This document shows, one piece after another, positions 45,690 through 53,316 of a stretch of DNA of 64,000 nt. Source of the stretch: an uncultured Monoglobus sp. (lineage in GTDB: Bacteria; Bacillota; Clostridia; Monoglobales; Monoglobaceae); the NCBI GenBank assembly GCA_947624305.1, contig CANQKC010000003.1, positions 56,401-120,400 on the forward strand, written 5' to 3'. The position numbers and the translations under genes are program-made. The notes beneath the pieces are model-generated. The model had not been told where the DNA came from. It worked only from the letters and a program-made list of their open reading frames with translations, and made no database searches. Positions within the stretch are counted from its first letter, which is position 1. The number at the start of each line of letters is the position of its first letter.

Positions 45690-46280
45690 TCATTGTCTGC
45701 GCGGGTAACGGTCTTTGTCGGCCTCGGTGATCTCACGCATAACGCGGCACGGAACGCCGACCGCGATAACGCCCGATGGAATGTCTTTTGTCACCACCGA
45801 GCCCGCGCCGATGACCGAGTTGTCGCCGATCGTAACGCCGCCCAAAATCGTTGAGCCCGCGCCTATCCAGACGTTGCTGCCGACGGTTATCGGAAGGGCG
45901 GCCTCAAGTCCCTCTTTCCTCTGATCGGGGTCGAGGGCGTGCTCCGCCGTTGTGAAGCAGCAGTTGGGCGCGATAAAAACATTATCGCCGAACGTAATCT
46001 TTCCGCCGTCCAAAATCTGGCAGTTGCGATTGGCGAAAAAATTATCCCCGACCGTTGTGTTATATCCGTAATCGCACCAAAACGGCGCGTTCACGACCGG
46101 GCTTTCGCCCGCCTTGCCGAAAATTTGCCGAAGCAGCTTTTCCTGCGCGCCGCGGTCGGACGGGCGGAGCTTGTTAAACTCAAAACATATATCATTGCAG
46201 CGGCTGATGTCAGCCAGAATTTCCTTATCATAATTGGCGTTGTATAAATATCCCAGCGCCGCTTTTTCTTTTTCGGTCAA
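45690..46280 (-). CDS. Maltose/galactoside-type sugar O-acetyltransferase
   Basis: 196 aa, left-handed beta-helix with hexapeptide repeats (VWIGAGSTILGGVTIGDNSVIGAG). The N-terminal Mac domain EKEKAALGYLYNANYDKEIL and the catalytic-His segment CCFTTAEHALDPDQR are typical of LacA/Maa. Acetylates a sugar hydroxyl using acetyl-CoA. TTG start with GGAGGCG upstream. Confidence 0.93.
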   Translation of the reverse strand: MTEKEKAALGYLYNANYDKEILADISRCNDICFEFNKLRPSDRGAQEKLLRQIFGKAGESPVVNAPFWCDYGYNTTVGDNFFANRNCQILDGGKITFGDNVFIAPNCCFTTAEHALDPDQRKEGLEAALPITVGSNVWIGAGSTILGGVTIGDNSVIGAGSVVTKDIPSGVIAVGVPCRVMREITEADKDRYPRRQ

Positions 46281-46415
46281 TTTTATCGCCTCCGTATTAT
46301 AGCGATTATACCATAAAAATTATTTTTATTCAATATTTTCCCGGCGCAATTTTTTGTACAATGCCTGTGATATACTTATATCATAAACAAAAAACAATTT
46401 ACGGGAGGAATAAAA

Positions 46416-46646
46416 ATGATAATACTTATCGCGATAATCTATTTCGGTTATCAATTAATTAAAGAGACTAATCAGGATATAGAGATGCGGCAATGGGCGA
46501 TAAGCAAAGGCTATGACTCGTACCCGTCAAACACCGGTCTCAGAGATGTCAGAACCAACAAGCCTTATGTAAGCAAACCGCGGCAAGGGCTAAATTCGCA
46601 CACCTGCACCCTGTCAAACGGTGAAAAAATTACATTTTATAAATAA
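46416..46646 (+). CDS. Small single-pass membrane protein, unknown
   Basis: 76 aa with GGGAGGA 7 nt before ATG. One N-terminal membrane helix (IILIAIIYFGYQLI), then a polar 60-residue tail (NTGLRDVRTNKPYVSKPRQG...CTLSNGEKITFYK). No recognised family. Nearest downstream unit is the CRISPR locus. Confidence 0.65.
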   Translation: MIILIAIIYFGYQLIKETNQDIEMRQWAISKGYDSYPSNTGLRDVRTNKPYVSKPRQGLNSHTCTLSNGEKITFYK

Positions 46647-46683
46647 AAATCTCCTATATTAAAATTTTTCTTCTCAAACCGAT

Positions 46684-46714
46684 GCGGGGCCGAGGCAAAA
46701 TGCCTCGGCCCCGC
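46684..46714. terminator. GC-rich hairpin after the small membrane protein
   Basis: Perfect 14-bp inverted repeat GCGGGGCCGAGGCA / TGCCTCGGCCCCGC with AAA loop. No T run. It insulates the CRISPR locus from upstream genes. Confidence 0.6.
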
Positions 46715-46799
46715 GCTGCTATATTCCGAGAAAACATGTACATTTTTTTGTAAACAAAACGTGCTATAATAAAATCACGCAAACGGAACACAGACTATG

Positions 46800-46828
46800 T
46801 TGACACTCAGACGCGATTATGATATAAT
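46800..46828 (+). promoter_or_regulatory. Consensus promoter of the CreR-like RNA
   Basis: TTGACA (46800-46805), exactly 17 bp, TATAAT (46823-46828): a full sigma-A consensus with no mismatch. Start predicted at about G46835. A second extended -10 (TGCTATAAT, 46762-46770) lies further upstream with no good -35. Confidence 0.9.
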
Positions 46829-46834
46829 ATAACC

Positions 46835-46937
46835 GATCCCGAAAAGGATCACCGCGCCTTAAAAAGCGCGTGAGTAGAAATTTTTAAAATTATTATATTG
46901 TTGTCGCGTCCCCATAAAGGGACGCGTGAGTTTTTAT
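46835..46937 (+). ncRNA. CreR-like CRISPR guide: two degenerate repeats around a 21-nt spacer
   Basis: No ORF. Three hairpins in order. (1) GATCC/GGATC at 46835-46850. (2) Pseudo-repeat 1 (46848-46881): stem CGCGC/GCGCG, then tag TGAGTAGAAAT, which differs at one of 11 bases from the array repeat tag TGAGTTGAAAT. (3) After a 21-nt spacer (46882-46902), pseudo-repeat 2 (46903-46937): stem CGCGTCCC/GGGACGCG, then TGAGTTTTTAT, whose T run could also terminate the RNA. Cas5 should cut pseudo-repeat 1 to leave the 11-nt 5' handle. The spacer matches the cas promoter (see 47052-47072), as in the CreR/CreA mini-CRISPRs described for other type I and V systems. RNA expression is not shown by sequence. 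Confidence 0.85.
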
Positions 46938-47009
46938 ATCATGTGTTAGTCGATACAAATAAACATCAAAATACCTTTAAAAACATAAAAATAAATTTTA
47001 AAAAAGACT

Positions 47010-47039
47010 TGACATTATATTATCAGATATGATATTATC
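47010..47039 (+). promoter_or_regulatory. cas operon promoter
   Basis: TTGACA (47010-47015), 18-bp spacer, TATTAT (47034-47039). Start near 47046, giving a 40-nt leader before cas3 ATG 47086. This is the only good promoter for the cas genes. Confidence 0.8.
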
Positions 47040-47071
47040 ATTTTACAATTTTATATATTAATTGTAAAAGA
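47039..47071. promoter_or_regulatory. 12-bp inverted repeat at the cas transcription start
   Basis: TCTTTTACAATT / AATTGTAAAAGA, perfect arms, 9-nt AT loop. It abuts the -10 element and touches the ribosome site AGAGGTGAG. Could be a protein operator or an RNA hairpin in the cas leader. Confidence 0.6.
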
Positions 47072-47072
47072 G
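47052..47072 (-). promoter_or_regulatory. Predicted CreR target (protospacer plus CTC PAM) in the cas leader
   Basis: Minus strand 47069-47052 reads TTTTACAATTAATATATA, preceded by CTC (47072-47070). The CreR spacer begins TTTTAAAATTATTATATT. Positions 1-5, 7-11 and 13-17 match; only 6, 12 and 18 differ. Those are the flipped-out, non-pairing positions in type I Cascade guides. CTC fits the YYC-type PAM of I-C systems. Binding here would cover the start site and ribosome site. Confidence 0.8.
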
Positions 47073-47085
47073 GTGAGATTAAATA

Positions 47086-49263
47086 ATGTCTACAAATTCC
47101 AACAACTACATAGCACATACATCCGATGACGGCAGGGTGCAGAGCGTTAAGGAACATCTTGAACAAACAGCGGAACTGAGCGCCGACAACGCTTTGCCGG
47201 AATTTAAAGAGCTCGCGCGCTGCTGCGGGCTGTATCACGACTTGGGGAAGTACTCACCGGAGTTTCAGAGATATATCAGGGGCTCGGGTCAAAAGGTTGA
47301 GCATGCGCGCTTTGGGGCTATGCGTCTTGCCCAAAATTGCGATACGTCCTATACCGCCATGCTCGCTTATTGTATCTGCGGTCATCATACGGGTTTGCCG
47401 GACGGAGGCGTATCGAATGATGAAAAGGGAGATCCAACACTTAACGGAATGTTAAAAAGAGAGCAATATGACTGTTCCGGGTTTGATAATGAGATTGGTG
47501 ATTGGTTTCCCGACGATTCTTTATTTGAGGTATTAAATAATTTGCCGGATAAAAAAGAATTGATCGAGGTTTACTCATTTCTCACGAGGTACATATACTC
47601 ATGTCTTACCGACGCCGATTTTATTGACACAGAGCGTTTTTGCAAGTCCAATGCCGAGAGAGGCCTTAAAGGTGATTTTGTTGCCGCTTATAAAAAGGTT
47701 TGCGCAAAATTTGAAGAATTCAAATCTGAAACGGAACTTCAAAAGGCGCGAAGCGGCGTTCAGCATCAGGTTTATGACAGCGTGGAAAACGGCGACGCGG
47801 ATGTATACATGATCGACATGCCGACAGGCAGCGGAAAAACTATGTGCAGCATCAAAGCGGCTTTGCGCTTGGCGATTAAAAAGAAAAAGAAAAGAATAAT
47901 CTATATAATGCCATACACAAGCATAATCGAGCAAACTGCAAAGGTTTTCAAGGATATATTCGGCGATTTGCTGCCGGTATTGCAGCACCATTCCAATTAT
48001 GACTTTGACAATTCAAGCAAAGATAACGATGAAAGTGTAACGACAAGCGAAAAATTAAAAAAGACTTGTGAGAACTATGACGCGCCTTTGATCGTCACGA
48101 CAAGCGTTCAATTCTTCGAATCACTCTACCATTACAAAAGCAGCAGACTACGAAAGCTGCATAACCTTGCGGACAGCGTGTTGGTGTTTGATGAGATACA
48201 CGCTCTGCCCGTTGAATATATCCAGCCGTGTCTGCGCGGGATAGGATACATAACGAAGTATCTTAACTCAACAGCGATCCTTATGTCCGCGACAATGCCC
48301 GACTACACGCGCTTTGCAGAAAAATATATTCCGAAATGCTCAATAGAATATGCAGTGAAGGACAAGAAACTTTTCGGGCGATTTAATAAATGCAAATATC
48401 AATATATCGGTCAAAGCGACATCGGATCGATAGCTGAAAAAGCGCTAGAACGGGAAAACTCACTTGTGATAGTCAATAAAAGAAGTACGGCAAGAGAGCT
48501 TTACAATATTTGCAAAAACAATCCCGATCATGAAGTGTATCACCTGTCAACATATATGACGCCGTCAGACCGCGCGAAAACCATAAACAGGATAAGAGAC
48601 AATCTTGATCGCGGCGATAATACGATCGTGATATCGACCTCGCTTATCGAGGCGGGCGTGGATCTTGATTTTAAGTCGGTTTTTCGCGAGATCGCGGGAC
48701 TTGACAGTATAGTTCAGGCGGGCGGCCGCTGCAATCGCGAGGGCAAAATGAGTTTCGGAAACGTGTTTGTATTTGAACTTGAGCCTTTAAAAGGAAATAT
48801 TGCCGTCAAAGCAAATGTCACACGAAAGCTTTTTAAGGAGTTTGAAAATGTTTCCTCACAGAATGCGGTCCGGGAATACTATGACAGAATTTTTGCATAT
48901 ACCGACACAAGCATAGAAAGCAATTCCATAACCAATTTTATGGGCAGAAGCATGGATCTGAGCGGAATTCCCTTTAGGACTTACGCGTTGGAGTTTAAAT
49001 TCATTGATACGGAAACGGTGGGTATAGTTATACCGTGCAAAGAAAACGAGAAGCTTATAAATTCCTTAGAATACGGCGCGCTTTCGGTTAAGCGAGAGCT
49101 TCAAAAATACTGCGCCTCGGTTTATTCCCGCGAACTTGAGTATATGATAGAAAAAGGAATTGCAAAAAATGTGTGTAATAATGTATATGTTTTGACTGTT
49201 CCCCAATATTACAGTAAGGAAACAGGACTTGATATAGGTAAAACTTTTGATCATTTTTTATAA
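47086..49263 (+). CDS. cas3: CRISPR-associated helicase/nuclease Cas3 (type I-C)
   Basis: 725 aa. N-terminal HD nuclease (HD pair at 51-52 in CGLYHDLGKYSPEFQRY), then a superfamily 2 helicase: Walker A DMPTGSGKT (about 244-252), DEIH in VFDEIHALP (about 369), SATMPDYTRF and motif VI VQAGGRCNREG. It is recruited after R-loop formation and degrades the target strand. AGAGGTGAG precedes ATG 47086. First gene of the operon, directly behind the CreR target. Confidence 0.97.
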   Translation: MSTNSNNYIAHTSDDGRVQSVKEHLEQTAELSADNALPEFKELARCCGLYHDLGKYSPEFQRYIRGSGQKVEHARFGAMRLAQNCDTSYTAMLAYCICGHHTGLPDGGVSNDEKGDPTLNGMLKREQYDCSGFDNEIGDWFPDDSLFEVLNNLPDKKELIEVYSFLTRYIYSCLTDADFIDTERFCKSNAERGLKGDFVAAYKKVCAKFEEFKSETELQKARSGVQHQVYDSVENGDADVYMIDMPTGSGKTMCSIKAALRLAIKKKKKRIIYIMPYTSIIEQTAKVFKDIFGDLLPVLQHHSNYDFDNSSKDNDESVTTSEKLKKTCENYDAPLIVTTSVQFFESLYHYKSSRLRKLHNLADSVLVFDEIHALPVEYIQPCLRGIGYITKYLNSTAILMSATMPDYTRFAEKYIPKCSIEYAVKDKKLFGRFNKCKYQYIGQSDIGSIAEKALERENSLVIVNKRSTARELYNICKNNPDHEVYHLSTYMTPSDRAKTINRIRDNLDRGDNTIVISTSLIEAGVDLDFKSVFREIAGLDSIVQAGGRCNREGKMSFGNVFVFELEPLKGNIAVKANVTRKLFKEFENVSSQNAVREYYDRIFAYTDTSIESNSITNFMGRSMDLSGIPFRTYALEFKFIDTETVGIVIPCKENEKLINSLEYGALSVKRELQKYCASVYSRELEYMIEKGIAKNVCNNVYVLTVPQYYSKETGLDIGKTFDHFL

Positions 49264-49273
49264 GGAGGACGGT

Positions 49274-50002
49274 ATGGGATACGGTTTCAAAATTATGGTA
49301 AGCGGCGATTACGCGTGTTTTACGCGGCCGGAGATGAAAACCGAAAGAGTGAGCTATGATGTGCCGACGCCCGGCGCGATGGAGGGGCTTATCAAGAGTA
49401 TTTATTGGAAGCCCGCGTTTCGGATAGTTGTGGACAAGATCATAGTATTCAATCCGATCAGGTTTATCAACATACGCCGCAACGAGGTAAAGGAGAAGGT
49501 GAGTTTTTCAAATGTGAAAAAGCAAATGAAAGACGGTGTACCGCGCGCCGAGTTGTACACCACGGACATTAAGACAAGAAGTCAGCGCGGCAGCATGATC
49601 CTCAAAGACGTTCTGTACGGCGTCGAGTTTCATTTTGAGCTTACCGGTATCAGGAGCGAGAATGACGACGAAAGCGAGGAAAAGCATTATAACATTATGC
49701 TCCGCAGATTAAAAAAGGGACAGCATTTCAGACAGCCGGTCTTGGGATGCCGCGAGTTTGCGGTGAAAAAGATTGAGCTTGTGGACGAGTTCCCGATGGA
49801 TCGTGTGTCAGACACACTGAACGGCGACACCGATCTCGGCTTTATGCTGTATCACATGAAATTCCGGGACAGCGGCATTCCGAAAGACAACGATTGGGAG
49901 ACGCGCAAGTTTTCCGACGAGGCGGATGCGGTGTTTTACCGACCGCACATGATCGACGGAGTGATAGATGTCGCGAAATACAAGGAGATGATGAAATGCT
50001 GA
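49274..50002 (+). CDS. cas5c: Cas5c, crRNA-processing endoribonuclease of type I-C
   Basis: 242 aa from ATG 49274 (AAGGAGG upstream). RAMP fold. In I-C systems Cas5 replaces Cas6, cuts the repeat at the 3' base of its stem and leaves an 11-nt 5' handle. The repeat here has exactly 11 nt after its stem. Typical opening YGFKIMVSGDYACFTRPEMKTERVSYDVPTPGAMEGLI. Overlaps cas8c by 7 nt. Confidence 0.95.
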   Translation: MGYGFKIMVSGDYACFTRPEMKTERVSYDVPTPGAMEGLIKSIYWKPAFRIVVDKIIVFNPIRFINIRRNEVKEKVSFSNVKKQMKDGVPRAELYTTDIKTRSQRGSMILKDVLYGVEFHFELTGIRSENDDESEEKHYNIMLRRLKKGQHFRQPVLGCREFAVKKIELVDEFPMDRVSDTLNGDTDLGFMLYHMKFRDSGIPKDNDWETRKFSDEADAVFYRPHMIDGVIDVAKYKEMMKC

Positions 50003-51807
50003 TAAGCGCACTCAATGATTATTATGATATTTTATTAAAAAGAGGAGATACGGCAAAACCGGGAACCTCTCTGCAAAATATCACTCATATGATCATGCTG
50101 AGAGATGACGGAACAATAAGCAATATTATAGATGTTCGCAAGAGCGGAAAGCCCGACAAAAACGGCAAAACAAGGCTCATGCCCATTGAGGCAGTTTTGC
50201 CCACGCGGACTCAAAAGACGGCGATCGACGCGAACATAATCGAGCACCGCGCACCGTATATTTTCGGACTAAATTATGATAAGCAAACGAATGCTTTTAC
50301 TACTGAAGACGAAAAAAATAAGGCGAGGAAAGCACATGAGTGCTTTGCTAAAACGAATTTGGAGTATACCGAGGGAATGACATCCGATATTGTGACAGCA
50401 TATAGGAACTTTATCAAAAACTGGGTACCGGAAAACGAGACAAAAAACCCGCATCTTCTGAATATTGCCAAAGAATATCCCGGCGCGTATTTTATGTTTT
50501 GCCTTGACGGGCATCCTGAAAAAAGACTGCATGCCGACGATGGAGAGATAATGAAAAAAGTCAGGGACGCTATTAACACCGAAGAGCAAATTGACGGTGT
50601 CTGCGCTATAACCGGAAAAGCGGCGGAAATTGCAAAAATACACGACAAGATCAAAGGAATCCGCGGCGGACAACCCTCGGGCGGGCTTATTGTGAGCTTT
50701 AATGATTCTGCTTTTGAATCATACGGCAAGACTCAGTCATATAACAGTTCGATATCTAAATCCGTAATGAAACGATACACAGAGGCATTGAATTTTCTTA
50801 TAAAGGACTCATGGCATCATGAATATCTGGAGGATTTAACTGTCGTTTTTTGGGCGATGAATAAAAATGACATAGCTGAAACGAGTTCGTTTATGTTTAA
50901 TCTCGGCTTCGGGGGAAACAAAGCGAATGCAGACAAAACCGAAGAACTGCTGGGAAACGCGGTGAATAAACTTAGCGACGGCAAACACGCTGATTTGTCT
51001 ACTGATAATATTGATAAGAACGTGATGTTTTATGTTGTCGGTCTTGCGCCCAACAATTCAAGGATTGCGCAAAAATTCATATACCGTGACAGATACGGAA
51101 ATATTTTTAAAAATACCGAAAAGCATCAGGAAGACATGAAGATAGACGGCCTCAAAAAGCAGATATCCGTTTGGCGGATGCTCAATGAAATGAAGCCGCC
51201 GAAAAACCAAACCGAAAAAACGCCCGCGCCGGTCATAGCGGCGGTTTTCGGAGCTATACTGGACGGAACGCGGTACCCCGATACTCTGCTTGAAACAATA
51301 GTCAGAAGAGTCAAAACAGATAAAATAATAAATTATGCACGGGCAGGAATATTAAAGGCTTATATAAACAGAAATTTAAGATTAAACCAAAAAGAGGAGG
51401 AAATTACAATGGCACTTGACAAAACAAACACAAACGAAGCATATTTATGCGGAAGGCTGTTCGCGGTCCTCGAGCGCATCCAGAAGATCGCCGCGGATAC
51501 AGATCTTAACAAAACGATAAAGGATTCATATTTTGCTTCAGCGTGCTCGAGACCTATGTTGGTATTACCAAGACTGATAGAATTGGCTCAAAATCATCTT
51601 AAAAAATGTAAGTCCGGCAAAAAAATAGGAAGTGCGATATATTACAATAAACTTATGGGTGAGATCATTGACATGCTCGGAACCGATTTCCCGTCAACGC
51701 TGTCACTGCAGGACCAAGGCAGATTTATAATAGGTTACTATCAGCAGCGGCAGGATTTTTTCAAAGATAAAAATAATGAAAATAATAATACAGAAGGAGA
51801 GATGTAA
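49996..51807 (+). CDS. cas8c: Cas8c (Csd1), large Cascade subunit
   Basis: 603 aa from ATG 49996; the longer track start is inside cas5c. Starts MLISALNDYYDILLKRGD, typical of Csd1. It recognises the PAM and opens DNA. An internal start near 51410 (AGGAGGAAATTACAATG, then ALDKTNTNEAYLCGRLFAVLERIQ) would give a separate C-terminal small subunit (Cas11c), as shown for I-C systems elsewhere. Confidence 0.95.
   Translation: MLISALNDYYDILLKRGDTAKPGTSLQNITHMIMLRDDGTISNIIDVRKSGKPDKNGKTRLMPIEAVLPTRTQKTAIDANIIEHRAPYIFGLNYDKQTNAFTTEDEKNKARKAHECFAKTNLEYTEGMTSDIVTAYRNFIKNWVPENETKNPHLLNIAKEYPGAYFMFCLDGHPEKRLHADDGEIMKKVRDAINTEEQIDGVCAITGKAAEIAKIHDKIKGIRGGQPSGGLIVSFNDSAFESYGKTQSYNSSISKSVMKRYTEALNFLIKDSWHHEYLEDLTVVFWAMNKNDIAETSSFMFNLGFGGNKANADKTEELLGNAVNKLSDGKHADLSTDNIDKNVMFYVVGLAPNNSRIAQKFIYRDRYGNIFKNTEKHQEDMKIDGLKKQISVWRMLNEMKPPKNQTEKTPAPVIAAVFGAILDGTRYPDTLLETIVRRVKTDKIINYARAGILKAYINRNLRLNQKEEEITMALDKTNTNEAYLCGRLFAVLERIQKIAADTDLNKTIKDSYFASACSRPMLVLPRLIELAQNHLKKCKSGKKIGSAIYYNKLMGEIIDMLGTDFPSTLSLQDQGRFIIGYYQQRQDFFKDKNNENNNTEGEM
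51410..51807 (+). CDS. cas11c: Probable internally translated Cas11c small subunit
   Basis: Inside cas8c and in the same frame, AGAGGAGG is followed 8-10 nt later by ATG 51410, giving a 132-codon frame of MALDKTNTNEAYLCGRLFAV. I-C Cascade is known to need a Cas11 translated from within cas8. The strong ribosome site is direct evidence that this happens here too. Confidence 0.75.
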
Positions 51808-51808
51808 A

Positions 51809-52672
51809 ATGAAAGCAATTAATAACAGATACGAGTTTATAATGATTTTTGACGTTGAAAACGGGAATCCCAACGGTGATCCGGACGCGGGCAATATGCC
51901 GAGAGTTGATCCGGAAACAACGCACGGCATAGTCACAGATGTTTGCTTAAAAAGAAAAATACGCAATTTTGTCGAGCTGTGCAAGGAAGGCGAGCCGGGA
52001 TATAATATACTGATAAAGTCGGATAGGTCGCTCAATTCCAAGTTTACCGAAGCGTATGAAGCCGAAGGCCTTAAAACGGGACAAAAGGGCAAAAACGCCG
52101 ATGATGTCAGACAGGCGCGCGATTATATGTGCAGAAACTATTTTGACGTGCGCGCGTTCGGCGCGGTAATGAACACGGGCGAAGATCCGTGCGGCATCGT
52201 TCGCGGTCCGGTCCAGATCAACTTCGCCAGAAGCGTTGATCCGGTATATACTCAGGATATTACGATCACAAGACAGGCAAAAACAACAAATGACAGGATG
52301 AAAAGCGGAGAGACCGAAATGGGGAAAAAGAATATTGTGCCTTACGGCCTCTACAAGGCCGAGGGTTATGTGTCGGCAATGCTCGCGCAGAAGGTCACTG
52401 GTTTATCGGAAGATGATCTTGATCTGCTATGGAATGCCATAATCAACATGTTCGAGCATGATCACAGCGCAGCGCGCGGCAAAATGTGCATGAGAAAGCT
52501 CCTGATATTTAAGCATGAAAGTCCGCTCGGAAACGCTCCGTCGCATGTTTTATTTGATAAGATAGCGATCAATAAGAAATACGGCATTGAGTGCCCGAGA
52601 AATTATGAGGATTACGAGATCGCCGTTGACAGAGATATGCCCGAGGGCGTAACTCTTATCGAAAAGCTGTGA
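51809..52672 (+). CDS. cas7c: Cas7c (Csd2), Cascade backbone subunit
   Basis: 287 aa from ATG 51809 (AAGGAG upstream). RAMP protein that polymerises along the crRNA. The family signature is FDVENGNPNGDPDAGNMPR, followed by GIVTDVCLKRKIRNFV. Its thumb flips out every sixth guide base, which explains the mismatch pattern of the CreR target. The stop overlaps the cas4 GTG by 4 nt. Confidence 0.96.
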   Translation: MKAINNRYEFIMIFDVENGNPNGDPDAGNMPRVDPETTHGIVTDVCLKRKIRNFVELCKEGEPGYNILIKSDRSLNSKFTEAYEAEGLKTGQKGKNADDVRQARDYMCRNYFDVRAFGAVMNTGEDPCGIVRGPVQINFARSVDPVYTQDITITRQAKTTNDRMKSGETEMGKKNIVPYGLYKAEGYVSAMLAQKVTGLSEDDLDLLWNAIINMFEHDHSAARGKMCMRKLLIFKHESPLGNAPSHVLFDKIAINKKYGIECPRNYEDYEIAVDRDMPEGVTLIEKL

Positions 52673-53316
52673 CGATCAATATTCGCGCTATTCAGCACTA
52701 TATGTACTGTCCGCGCCGCTTTGGACTGCTTGAGTTAAACCAAGACTGGGCGGAAAACGCTTTTGTCGTGAAGGCGAACATCATGCACGAGCGCGTCCAT
52801 TCGGGTATGCATGAACGTCATTCAAAAGAAAAAATCGAACTCAGCTCGGTTTCGCTCTATCATGACGGGCTCGATTTGTACGGCGTAGCAGACTGTGTTG
52901 AATTCGTAAGAAGCAAAAACGGGGCTTACATAGAGCAGCTCGGCGACAATTTCAGCGTTAACATTGTCGAGTATAAGCCCCGTCGCCCCGCTTCCGGAAC
53001 GGTAAGCGAAACCGACGCGATACAGGTCTTTGCGCAAAAGCTTTGCGCGGATCATATATGGAAATGCGAAAGCGCGGGCTATATATACTACGGCGACGCG
53101 CACCGCAGGGTAAAGCTTGATCTTAACGAGGAGTATGACAAATACTATTCTCTGCTGCAAAAGCTGGTTTTTGAAATGAATGAAGTTCTTGAAAGCGGAA
53201 AGATACCGGATCGGGTCAAAGGGCAGAAGTGCAGCGGCTGCTCAATGAAAAATGTGTGTATTCCTCAGAACAAAAAATACACTGTCCGCAATCTTGTTAA
53301 GGAGGAATGTGTATGA
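52669..53316 (+). CDS. cas4: Cas4 exonuclease/adaptation factor
   Basis: 215 aa, GTG start. RecB-like nuclease with iron-sulphur cysteines: YMYCPRRFGLLEL at the N terminus and KCSGCSMKNVC at the C terminus. Active-site residues include VEYKPRR. Selects PAM-bearing prespacers and trims them. ATGA overlap with cas1. Confidence 0.95.
   Translation: MTINIRAIQHYMYCPRRFGLLELNQDWAENAFVVKANIMHERVHSGMHERHSKEKIELSSVSLYHDGLDLYGVADCVEFVRSKNGAYIEQLGDNFSVNIVEYKPRRPASGTVSETDAIQVFAQKLCADHIWKCESAGYIYYGDAHRRVKLDLNEEYDKYYSLLQKLVFEMNEVLESGKIPDRVKGQKCSGCSMKNVCIPQNKKYTVRNLVKEECV

Noticed and set aside
44913-46280. Reading the PuuD-like and O-acetyltransferase genes as part of the CRISPR defence island
   Set aside because: Both are ordinary metabolic families on the opposite strand with their own terminators or starts.
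46797-46832. Eleven-codon ORF (MLTLRRDYDII) with adjacent Arg codons upstream of the CreR-like RNA, reminiscent of a CreT toxin
   Set aside because: It lies entirely over the -35/-10 of the CreR promoter, lacks a convincing ribosome site, and the guide shows no match to the promoter that would drive it.
46991-47009. Alternative guide match: TTTTAAAATT on the minus strand just upstream of the cas -35
   Set aside because: Ten seed bases match, but the adjacent PAM would be CTT and matches break down after position 10, unlike the periodic match at 47052-47069.
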